Position numbers and translations under genes: made by a program
Source: JBNFVY01 sp049943335
GTDB lineage: Bacteria; Pseudomonadota; Alphaproteobacteria; Rhodobacterales; Rhodobacteraceae
Direction of reading: 5' to 3'
Length of the DNA: 61,500 nt
Assembly: GCF_049943335.1 (NCBI RefSeq)
Contig: NZ_JBNFVY010000014.1
Coordinates: 1-61,500, forward strand
The notes under the pieces: model-generated
The model's database searches: none
Told to the model about the DNA's origin: nothing
What the model saw: only the letters and a program-made list of their open reading frames with translations
Part shown: piece by piece, positions 1-7,212 of the stretch
How the letters are laid out: each line of letters starts with the position of its first letter
Position numbering within the stretch: the first letter of the stretch is position 1

Positions 1-52
1 GGTGGCGTCTGAATGGGAAAAGCCACCGCGCTGCAGGGATCGGGACATCGGC

Positions 53-772
53 TCAGCGAAATTCTTGCAGGGCGTCGCGCAATCGCCGGGTCGCCCGCTG
101 ATAGCGTTTGCGTGTCGCCGCCTCAGACAGCCCCAACTCCGATGCGACCTCAGCCTGCGAGAACCCGTCGACGGCCACGCGGATCACCAGATCAGAATCC
201 TTGCCGACGATGCGGACGAGATCGCGGTGGAGCAGTGCCGGGCTGGCGCTGGCTGGCGCTTCGCCGTCAGACGGGGTTTCATCGGGATCAGCGTCGGTAA
301 GCTGGTTCTGGTGCCTGTCCTCGCGTTGACGCGTTCTGATCAGGTCGCGCTCGATGTTTCGGAGGATGGTGGAAGCGATCCAGTTGACGCGCTGCAGATC
401 CAGACAGCGAATGGCCTCGGAGGCCCGTGCCAGGATTTCAGATGCAACCTCGTCACCGGTGCCGATCCTGCGCCAGGTCGATCTGCGCCGAACGGCATCC
501 AGCCCCGGCCAGAGCGCCAGCAGCATGAGCGTCAGGGCACAATCGGCGGCCTCGTCGCCAGACTGTGCAGCCCGGACCAGAGCAACCAATATTCGGTTCT
601 TCTCATCTGGCCCGCGGCTGCCGACTTGCAGCGTGTCCAGCAATGCAGCCGGATCAGCGAAATGCGCGAGCGGTTCGCTGATGCGCCGAAGGGCTTCGAA
701 GTTCCTTTGGAAATTGAGAGTGGAAGAGGACAACATGAGGTGATCACGGATCTCGTGCCACGCGATAGACAT
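53..772 (-). CDS. Sigma-70 family (ECF-like) RNA polymerase sigma factor
   Basis: A 239-aa protein. Residues about 185-236 form a region-4-like helix-turn-helix with the typical SQAEVASELGLSEAATRKR pattern. Residues about 60-150 are helical with a basic stretch (ERDLIRTRQRED), which fits region 2. An acidic, proline-rich linker separates the two halves. By family it should direct RNA polymerase to a small promoter set; its targets cannot be seen here. The ATG at 772 follows an AAGGCAGG-type ribosome site. It is the last gene of a minus-strand trio behind the Com-like gene and the 749-aa gene, and no anti-sigma gene is adjacent within the window. Region 2 is weak, so it could be a phage-type sigma-like regulator rather than a true ECF factor. 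Confidence 0.72.
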   Translation of the reverse strand: MSIAWHEIRDHLMLSSSTLNFQRNFEALRRISEPLAHFADPAALLDTLQVGSRGPDEKNRILVALVRAAQSGDEAADCALTLMLLALWPGLDAVRRRSTWRRIGTGDEVASEILARASEAIRCLDLQRVNWIASTILRNIERDLIRTRQREDRHQNQLTDADPDETPSDGEAPASASPALLHRDLVRIVGKDSDLVIRVAVDGFSQAEVASELGLSEAATRKRYQRATRRLRDALQEFR

Positions 773-871
773 TGGACGCCTGCCTTGCGGCCAGGCGTCC
801 AGCGCCTTCTCGTGGCCAGGTCAGGACGTCGTGCGTCTCTGCGATTTCAGGGAATTGGAGAGATGCGCGCC

Positions 872-1117
872 TCAGCGCACGGGTGGTTGCGCCTGGTTCA
901 GCGTGCCACAGCCGCGGCAGGTGGCCTGAACTGGAAAGCCCACGAGATATTCGTGTCCCCGTGCAAAACGCAGGTGCATACGGCCGTCCCGGCAGACGCC
1001 GAGCAGCTTGTCACAGCGCGTGCAGCGCCATTCCGGTCTCAAAGGGTTGGGGTTTGATTGTGCGCCGCCGGTCCAGCTCATCTGGGCTACCTGGCGGGAA
1101 GTATCGGGAGTCGGCAT
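872..1117 (-). CDS. Com-like zinc-ribbon regulatory protein
   Basis: An 81-aa protein whose middle has two CxxC knuckles, C32/C35 and C67/C70, with the ending CRGCGTLNQ. That layout resembles phage Mu Com and its family, small zinc proteins that bind mRNA or DNA to control expression of a DNA-modification gene. The spacing between knuckles is longer than in Mu Com. The ATG at 1117 lies behind a strong GAGGAG site, which supports this start over an internal Met at residue 13. It sits between the 749-aa gene and the sigma factor, all on the minus strand. Com relatives are usually found in prophages or integrated elements, which fits an accessory region. No mom-like gene is visible. Confidence 0.65.
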   Translation of the reverse strand: MPTPDTSRQVAQMSWTGGAQSNPNPLRPEWRCTRCDKLLGVCRDGRMHLRFARGHEYLVGFPVQATCRGCGTLNQAQPPVR

Positions 1118-1198
1118 GGAAGTGCTCCTCTGACTGAGTGAGCCTTTCCAATAATCAACGATTTGTTAGACCGTCTCCCGGCGCATGTTAGACCGACG

Positions 1199-3448
1199 TT
1201 AGACGGGCCCTTCGGCCAGCGCATCGGAGACGTTTTCGGTCGGTTGCTCGGCGAGCACCAGACGCCAGTATCCGTTCTTTGCACCCTTGCCGATATAGAC
1301 GTCCCGGATGCTGTCCCACATGTTTTTCCGGAACGTCTGTTGGGGACTTCTGGATTCGAAGCCTTCCATCAGCGCTTTGACCTGAATATCAGGACTGCCT
1401 TTCCCGGCGGCGACAACAAGGCGTTCGAAGATTGTAAGTTGATCGTTCCCGGTGAGGTGCAGCGGCGCCTTTCCCGGAATGAACAGGGTGCCAGACTGCG
1501 CACCTGTCCGGACGACCCGCGGCGACACGCCCCCGCGTGCGAGCGAGAGGTTGTTTCGATATGCGAGTTCGATGCTGTCGCGGGCGAACAGGAACTCCTC
1601 GTCGGCCGCTGCGAGATGGGATAGAAGTGGCACAACCACGTTGGAGCCGAGATGCGATGGCATTTCCTCACTGGCCGCGAGGATGATGCCGACGCCAGCT
1701 GTGTCTCGCGCGCGCAAAGCCAGGTCCAGCCTTTGGGCAGTTTTCGGGTCATTTAGGCGCCGGGCGAAATAGACGGGCACCTCGGCACCATCCACCCGCA
1801 TTGCGCCGAGCATGGTCAGGTCCGGGTCGAGGATCTGGGCTGTTCGCTTGCTCAACAGCGGCTTTATCAGCCGCATGATGGTCTCGTGAAGCCATTGGCC
1901 GTTAATCGCGAACATCTCGACATCCGACACCGGGCGCTTGCCTGCGTCCTCGCCGAACGGGCCCACCGTGTTGACCATGCCCTCTGTCGCCGACGGCTTC
2001 ACGGTGCCTTCGCCGTCGAGGTCGTCATCGTCGATCAGGACCACATCCTGACGGTCGCGTCGCTCAAGCAGCCCACCCTCGATCAGGCGACTGGCGTCGA
2101 GCCCGAGTTCCAGCAAGTATCCTCCGCTGACCTCATCTTCAACGCGGTCATGGAGTTGCACCAGTTGGGGGAAGATTGTCTGAAGGTCATCGGGCGCGAT
2201 CTGCCGGAATGCGCTCAGGATCCCCAATTCTTTCAATAGAGCGAATCCCAGGGCGCGCTCTTCGGGATCCGTCTTGCTTTGCAGGTTACAGCTCTTCGTG
2301 CCGGAGATCGTGAGATTGAGCGTCCGCTCCTTTTCATCACCGACACGGTTGTAGGCGACAGCAATGGCAATCCGACTGAACGCTTCCGCGCGCCGAAAGA
2401 TGTTCCGGGCCCCAAGATACTTGTCCGCAACCTCTTCAATATCGTCATCTACGGCGACCTTCAGTTGCAGCTTGCGGCGCCAGATCCCGAGCCGGATCTC
2501 GGCTTCCACGACGCGGACAAACGCGAATGCATAACCATCGATTTCCGGCGGCTGCAGACGAAGCGAGGTACGAAACCGCGAGAGGTTGTAACGCTTCCAC
2601 GTCAGCGGTTTTTGCGAGATGTCGTGGCCGAGGGCAACTTCGGCGAACGAGTCGCTAACCGTCTGGCGCACCACGGGGCTGTCCGCGCAGACCTCAATCT
2701 GGCGGAGCGACGGCGTGTAAATAAGCGTCGCCTCGTTGGGTGGACGATAGTAGATGGTTCCCCTGCGTCCGTCATGTCGATGGTCATAGACGCTGGACAG
2801 CGGCCCGCCATGCCGGACGATCAACATGATGGACGCCGGGTGTGTTTCAGTTGCGGGCAGATCGAGCGCTTTCACCGTGCAGGAAATCTCGGGTTTCAGT
2901 TCGAGCACCCCCTTGATCTTGGCTGCCAGCACCACCTCGTCGATTGCGGTCGCATCGAGGGCGACATGGTTTTCGAGTTCGACCTCGAAGGCGTCATATA
3001 GCTTTCCGTGCTCACGAAACTGTCGTGCAAAATGAAAGCTTTCCGCGTCCTCAAACGTTTCACGCGCATTGAGATAGGTCCAAATGCTTCTGCAGAGCTG
3101 GTCTGGCTGCCGGTCGAACTCCTGCGACTGCGCATCATCAAGTTGCTGGTCGACAATGGTCATGAGGGAGGTCACGCCCTTTCCGTCGGCGAGCGCCCGG
3201 ATTCGGCGTGATCGTTGCTCTGCCGGTCGCAGTTCGTCCTGGTCAAATTCAGAGAGCGTTTGGATGAGGTCCAGCCGAAACGCCTCCACGGCACCATCAT
3301 CTGTCAGGTCAGATGGGTTATGTGGCAGGGCGAAATCTGGCTCGTTTTCGCCCTCTCGGACGGCAAGCGCTGCTCGAGCAAGGTCGATGCGCGCATCTTC
3401 GATCAACGCAAGAATATTTGGACCGATCGGAATTGCTTTGCGCGCCAT
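1199..3448 (-). CDS. Uncharacterised 749-aa protein of a mobile region
   Basis: I do not recognise a family. The protein has 749 residues, no signal peptide and no membrane segment. It contains an acidic run (IDDDDLDGE, residues 472-480). Its last about 90 residues (IFERLVVAAGKGSPD through the final GYWRL) look like a winged-helix DNA-binding domain, by pattern only. The middle part (about 190-330) is rich in alternating hydrophobic residues, suggesting a beta-rich domain. The ATG at 3448 has an AGAGG site 7 nt upstream. It heads a minus-strand trio with the Com-like and sigma genes and is divergent from the recombinase module across about 195 bp. It is probably a cytoplasmic protein of an integrative element; no enzymatic motif was found. 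Confidence 0.6.
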   Translation of the reverse strand: MARKAIPIGPNILALIEDARIDLARAALAVREGENEPDFALPHNPSDLTDDGAVEAFRLDLIQTLSEFDQDELRPAEQRSRRIRALADGKGVTSLMTIVDQQLDDAQSQEFDRQPDQLCRSIWTYLNARETFEDAESFHFARQFREHGKLYDAFEVELENHVALDATAIDEVVLAAKIKGVLELKPEISCTVKALDLPATETHPASIMLIVRHGGPLSSVYDHRHDGRRGTIYYRPPNEATLIYTPSLRQIEVCADSPVVRQTVSDSFAEVALGHDISQKPLTWKRYNLSRFRTSLRLQPPEIDGYAFAFVRVVEAEIRLGIWRRKLQLKVAVDDDIEEVADKYLGARNIFRRAEAFSRIAIAVAYNRVGDEKERTLNLTISGTKSCNLQSKTDPEERALGFALLKELGILSAFRQIAPDDLQTIFPQLVQLHDRVEDEVSGGYLLELGLDASRLIEGGLLERRDRQDVVLIDDDDLDGEGTVKPSATEGMVNTVGPFGEDAGKRPVSDVEMFAINGQWLHETIMRLIKPLLSKRTAQILDPDLTMLGAMRVDGAEVPVYFARRLNDPKTAQRLDLALRARDTAGVGIILAASEEMPSHLGSNVVVPLLSHLAAADEEFLFARDSIELAYRNNLSLARGGVSPRVVRTGAQSGTLFIPGKAPLHLTGNDQLTIFERLVVAAGKGSPDIQVKALMEGFESRSPQQTFRKNMWDSIRDVYIGKGAKNGYWRLVLAEQPTENVSDALAEGPV

Positions 3449-3643
3449 GAACTAACCTCTCAATGCATGCTGTCTCTCAACTTGATTCAACCTCCGATAA
3501 TCGTTGACGAAAGGCAGTTCCACAAGGGTCGATGTTCACTACCTGTTCGCATTTCGGTTGGCAGTCCAAAGCGCATGTCCCACAAAGGGCTGCCAGGTGG
3601 CTTTTGGTTGGTGACGACACCAGCAAGCACGGCCGCCCTAGAC

Positions 3644-3847
3644 ATGAAACGACCCAACCCCTTGCCACCCGACTATATGACGCCCGCGGAACGCCGCGCC
3701 GAGTTGTGCGCCCTGCTGGCTGTCGGGCTGGTTCGATTACGGATGCATAATCGGGCGGAAGTATCTGACGAAATTGGAGAAAGTAGCCTACACTATCCAG
3801 CCAACGAATGGCGTCATGCAACTCCAACTCACCGGAGAAACGCATGA
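3644..3847 (+). CDS. Small protein opening the DUF2924-recombinase module
   Basis: A 67-aa protein, proline-rich at the N-terminus (PNPLPPDYMTPAERRAEL), followed by a leucine-rich helix and an SSLHY segment. Small proteins of this pattern are commonly found directly before DUF2924-recombinase pairs in Alphaproteobacteria (from memory). Its TGA overlaps the ATG of the DUF2924 gene (ATGA, 3844-3847), so the two are probably translationally coupled. The longer upstream extension of this frame overlaps the divergent promoter region and has no ribosome site, so I use the ATG at 3644. That start's own ribosome site is weak. Function unknown. Confidence 0.6.
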   Translation: MKRPNPLPPDYMTPAERRAELCALLAVGLVRLRMHNRAEVSDEIGESSLHYPANEWRHATPTHRRNA

Positions 3848-4296
3848 CCAAACAAGATCCCATTCCCGCCCGCCTGGCCGCGCTCAAGACCACCTCGACG
3901 CCAGACCTGAAGCAGCAATGGCGCGACTTGTTCGACAGCGAGCCGCCGCCGTTTAACCGGCGCTATCTGGAAAGTCGCCTGGCCTACCGCATCCAGGAAC
4001 TGGCCTACGGCGGCCTGAAGCCGGACACGGTGAAAAGGCTGGAGGCCCTTGGCGAAAAACTTGATGGCGGTGATCGCAAAAAGAGCCGCATCCGGGCCGA
4101 TCTGACGCCCATCGTCGGGACGAGGTTGATCCGCGAATGGCAGGGCATCGAGCATGTCGTCACCGTGACCGCCAACGGCTTCGACTGGCAGGGTCGCCCC
4201 TACAAATCGCTCTCAGCCATTGCCCGCGCCATCACCGGCACACGCTGGAACGGCTGGGTCTTCTTTGGACTGAAAAACCATCGGAGGGGCGCATGA
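3844..4296 (+). CDS. DUF2924 domain-containing protein
   Basis: A 150-aa protein. The N-terminal half carries the pattern LFDSEPPPFNRRYLESRLAY, then RIQELAYGG, which is characteristic of DUF2924. The C-terminal half (TVTANGFDWQGRPYKSLSAI and GTRWNGWVFFGL) resembles a short DNA-recognition module also seen attached to phage proteins. The start was set at ATG 3844, behind GGAGAAA, rather than the upstream in-frame Met at 3808. DUF2924 genes usually lie next to large serine recombinases, as here, and may encode an accessory factor for recombination or its control; that role is inferred from context. Both ends overlap the neighbouring genes by ATGA. Confidence 0.85.
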   Translation: MTKQDPIPARLAALKTTSTPDLKQQWRDLFDSEPPPFNRRYLESRLAYRIQELAYGGLKPDTVKRLEALGEKLDGGDRKKSRIRADLTPIVGTRLIREWQGIEHVVTVTANGFDWQGRPYKSLSAIARAITGTRWNGWVFFGLKNHRRGA

Positions 4297-5603
4297 CCAA
4301 GCCGATTATCCGGAAGCTGCGCTGCGCGATCTACACGCGGAAATCCTCCGAGGAAGGGCTCGAGCAGGAATTCAACAGCCTGCACGCGCAACGCGAGGCC
4401 TGCGAAGCCTATATCGCGAGCCAGCGCTCCGAGGGCTGGGTACTGGTCCGTGATCAGTATGACGACGGTGGCATCTCCGGCGGCACGCTGGACCGCCCCG
4501 GCCTGAAGCTGTTGATAGCGGACATTGAGGACGGCCTCGTCGACGTGGTGGTCGTTTATAAAATCGACCGCCTCAGCCGCTCGCTGGCGGATTTCGCCAA
4601 GCTAGTGGAAGTCTTCGACCGCAATGATGTGACCTTCGTGTCGGTCACGCAGTCGTTCAACACAACCACGTCGATGGGGCGGTTGACGCTGAACATCCTG
4701 CTGTCCTTCGCGCAGTTCGAGCGCGAGGTGACGGCGGAGCGCATCCGCGACAAGGTCGCTGCGAGTCGAAAGAAAGGGATGTGGATGGGCGGGGTTCCGC
4801 CCTTCGGTTATTGCGTTGAAAACCGGAAGCTTGTCATCGACGACGAGCGCGCCGCACATGTCCGCTGGATTTTCGCCCGGTTCCTCGAGATCGGGTCGGG
4901 CACAGAGCTGGCCCGCGAAGTTGCAAATCGGGGCATCCGCACACCGCGTGGCAACCGGATCGACAAGAAGTACCTCTACCGCATGCTGAGCAACCGCGCC
5001 TATATCGGCGAGGCCGTGCACAAGGGCGACAGCTATCCCGGCGAGCATGATGCCATCATCGACATGGGTGTTTGGGACAAGGTCCACGCTATCCTGAAGG
5101 AGAGCCCCCGCAAGCGCGCCGCCCGCACGCGCGCCGATACACCCGCGCTGCTCAAAGGGTTGCTCTACGGCCCCGATGGCGCGGCGTTCTCGCCGACTCA
5201 CACGCGCAAGGGCGGCAAGCTTTACCGGTACTATGTCAGTCAGACAGTTTTGAAGCACGGCTCCGGATCGTGTCCCGTGGGCCGTGTCCCAGCGGGCGAG
5301 ATAGAAGCCGCCGTCGTCGACCAGCTTCGTGCAGTGTTCCGCCAGCCTGAGATCGTGGCCGGGACGTGGAAGGCGACCCGAGCGCATGACGGCGACATCA
5401 CCGAAGAAGACGCCCGCGCCGCGTTGCAGCAGATCGATCCGCTGTGGGATGAACTCTTCCCCGCAGAGCGGACCCGCATCGTGGCGCTTCTGGTGGAGCG
5501 AGTGGAGATCGGGACGGAAGGCCTCAACGTGCGGCTGCGCGTCGACGGTCTCAGTGGCCTTGCGCTCGAGATGCTTGCAGGCGACATCGAGGCGGCGGCA
5601 TGA
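4293..5603 (+). CDS. Large serine recombinase (resolvase/invertase superfamily)
   Basis: A 436-aa protein. The N-terminal catalytic domain has YTRKS, with the nucleophile expected at Ser18, plus the supporting motifs KIDRLSRSLADF and EREVTAERIRDK. A recombinase domain follows (about residues 160-260, with GTELAREVANRG and NRAYIGEA). The next segment corresponds to the zinc-ribbon region, but its first cysteine pair is missing and only one Cys (GSCPVG) is left. The family performs site-specific integration, excision or inversion through a 5'-phosphoserine intermediate. The start at ATG 4293 overlaps the DUF2924 stop (ATGA) and has CGGAGG upstream. It could be the integrase of this accessory region or a solitary cassette gene. 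Confidence 0.93.
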   Translation: MTKPIIRKLRCAIYTRKSSEEGLEQEFNSLHAQREACEAYIASQRSEGWVLVRDQYDDGGISGGTLDRPGLKLLIADIEDGLVDVVVVYKIDRLSRSLADFAKLVEVFDRNDVTFVSVTQSFNTTTSMGRLTLNILLSFAQFEREVTAERIRDKVAASRKKGMWMGGVPPFGYCVENRKLVIDDERAAHVRWIFARFLEIGSGTELAREVANRGIRTPRGNRIDKKYLYRMLSNRAYIGEAVHKGDSYPGEHDAIIDMGVWDKVHAILKESPRKRAARTRADTPALLKGLLYGPDGAAFSPTHTRKGGKLYRYYVSQTVLKHGSGSCPVGRVPAGEIEAAVVDQLRAVFRQPEIVAGTWKATRAHDGDITEEDARAALQQIDPLWDELFPAERTRIVALLVERVEIGTEGLNVRLRVDGLSGLALEMLAGDIEAAA

Positions 5604-5992
5604 CCAGCGGGACGTCGATCCCGGACACCGTGACGCTGCATATACCATTCCACGTCGTGAAGCGCGGCGGGCGAAAGGAGATGCAACTGCCAGAGGGCGC
5701 TCCCCGACTGCGCCGGACCGACAGCACTCTCGTCAAGGCGCTCGCGCGAGCGTTCCGGTGGAAGCGGATACTGGAAACGGGTGAGTTCACCACCATCGCA
5801 GAACTGGCGGAACACGAGGGGATTGCGTCCTCGTACATGACACGCGTCCTGCGTCTGACCCTGCTCGCGCCCGAGATCGTTGAGGCGATCCTAGACGGGC
5901 AACAGGGGCGGGAAGTGACACTGGTGAGGGTGCTGGAGCCTTTTCCAGTTGAGTGGGAGAAACAACAGTTTTCGAAGAAAGAAACGACGTGA
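5600..5992 (+). CDS. Small HTH protein accompanying the recombinase
   Basis: A 130-aa protein with a basic N-terminus (HVVKRGGRKEMQLPEG). A predicted helix-turn-helix covers about residues 63-88 (TTIAELAEHEGIASSYMTRV), reminiscent of ParB/KorB-type HTH units. The tail EAILDGQ, then LEPFPVEWE, is a conserved ending I associate with proteins following recombinases of this type. The ATG overlaps the recombinase stop (ATGA at 5600-5603). It may bind att sites or regulate the module; this is inference from position and the HTH. Confidence 0.72.
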   Translation: MTSGTSIPDTVTLHIPFHVVKRGGRKEMQLPEGAPRLRRTDSTLVKALARAFRWKRILETGEFTTIAELAEHEGIASSYMTRVLRLTLLAPEIVEAILDGQQGREVTLVRVLEPFPVEWEKQQFSKKETT

Positions 5993-6053
5993 ACGGCCCT
6001 CAGCTGCCGTTGGCCGTTTCGCGATTAGCTACTCTGCAGCTTCACTGAAGCTG
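5992..6053. terminator. Convergent inter-operon hairpins
   Basis: Two inverted repeats lie between the convergent recombinase module and the Z1 operon. The first is AACGGCC (5992-5998) with GGCCGTT (6012-6018). The second is a compact CAGCTTCA/TGAAGCTG element at 6037-6053. Neither has a clear T-tract, so termination is a guess from position. Confidence 0.35.
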
Positions 6054-6139
6054 ACATCTAGGGCCGCGCGTAGGACGGCCATCCAAGCCATGGCCAACCA
6101 GTCCTTCGAGGGTCAGCTTTGCTCAGAAGTGAACAGTCC

Positions 6140-7201
6140 CTAACTGTGCAGTCTCAGGATCGCTTCCACGACGCCTCGGACACCTACGATGGGATTTTTC
6201 GAGCTGATCATAGCGGGAAGCTCCATGCGGAAAGTGACCGACTGGGCATCCACATGCTGATGGGTGATAACGTCATCGCGCCTCAGGACCTCAACTCCTG
6301 GGTCTGCCATGTCGTACCCACGAACAAAGGTCACGCCAAATTTAGTCGTAAACGGTGCTTCGTTGACCATCGTGGCATGCTCGTACCCGATGCCGGACTC
6401 CGTGCCGTAAACAGACACGCGCTTGAGGAACTCGTCGACCAAGCCGCCAGCTCCGGTGGCGATGAGACGCTCCAGAATGCTCTCCACCAAGGAAGGGATC
6501 GACAAAGCTGGCGCATTGAGATCGGCTTGGCACAGGCCGATGCTTACGAGGAGCAGATGCGATTCACCTGCCGTGTCATCACTGGCAGGGGTAGGTTCAA
6601 TCTGGTGGATGCCATGGATGGCATGACTTGAGGTGGTGCCAGTAGTGGTTTTTATTTCTACGCCCGTGCCTTCCCATATGAAGTCCCTTGCCGAGCGGCG
6701 CCAACCATCCCAAGCTTGCACGATTGGTCCGACCTGAGGATCAGTCGCCCGTCGGCAAAGAGCGTCGAGTAGTAGCAGTTCCCCGATAAGTCCGAGGATC
6801 GCATTCTCGGAGATTTCCAAGCGCTTAATGGCAAGTTCGATCAGCGGCTCGGTGACGGCAAAGGCGCGCTCCAAATTGGCATCTGCCTTCTCGCGCAGCA
6901 GTTCAGCGGCAATAAATGCACCGACCTGGTCGAAATGCCCCAGCGCAGGCAAGCAAATGCGGTTTGCGTTCAGCGGAGGCAGAGTTTCACGGTGCCAGGA
7001 GTGGTAGTGAAGCGCAGTCTTCACCGCGCCGGTCCGGGGCCTTAACTCGTCGCCTGCAAGGAACAGCTCCAAATGGCCGCGACTATTCCTAGCGATCCCG
7101 ACCACCTTCGCATCCGTCAACCAAGTAATGGCTCGGTCATCTCCATTTGTGCCCGCCGGAACGGTGTTGATCTGGTTTAGAACTGCTTCGTAGCTGGTCA
7201 T
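6140..7201 (-). CDS. PD-(D/E)XK nuclease-like protein, DUF4420 family
   Basis: A 353-aa protein. The DUF4420 signature is present: GLIGELLLL (about 137-145, with Glu141), RDF with Asp173, and VEIK with Glu182 and Lys184. Together these make a plausible PD-(D/E)XK metal-dependent nuclease site. DUF4420 proteins typically accompany Z1-domain ATPases in restriction-modification-like gene sets. The start is ATG 7201, behind AAGGA; the longer frame reading back into the Z1 gene is rejected. It is the last gene of the four-gene operon, 11 nt after the Z1 stop. Inferred role: the DNA-cleaving effector of the system, held in check by cytosine methylation. Confidence 0.85.
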   Translation of the reverse strand: MTSYEAVLNQINTVPAGTNGDDRAITWLTDAKVVGIARNSRGHLELFLAGDELRPRTGAVKTALHYHSWHRETLPPLNANRICLPALGHFDQVGAFIAAELLREKADANLERAFAVTEPLIELAIKRLEISENAILGLIGELLLLDALCRRATDPQVGPIVQAWDGWRRSARDFIWEGTGVEIKTTTGTTSSHAIHGIHQIEPTPASDDTAGESHLLLVSIGLCQADLNAPALSIPSLVESILERLIATGAGGLVDEFLKRVSVYGTESGIGYEHATMVNEAPFTTKFGVTFVRGYDMADPGVEVLRRDDVITHQHVDAQSVTFRMELPAMISSKNPIVGVRGVVEAILRLHS

Positions 7202-7212
7202 GAGAATTCCTT

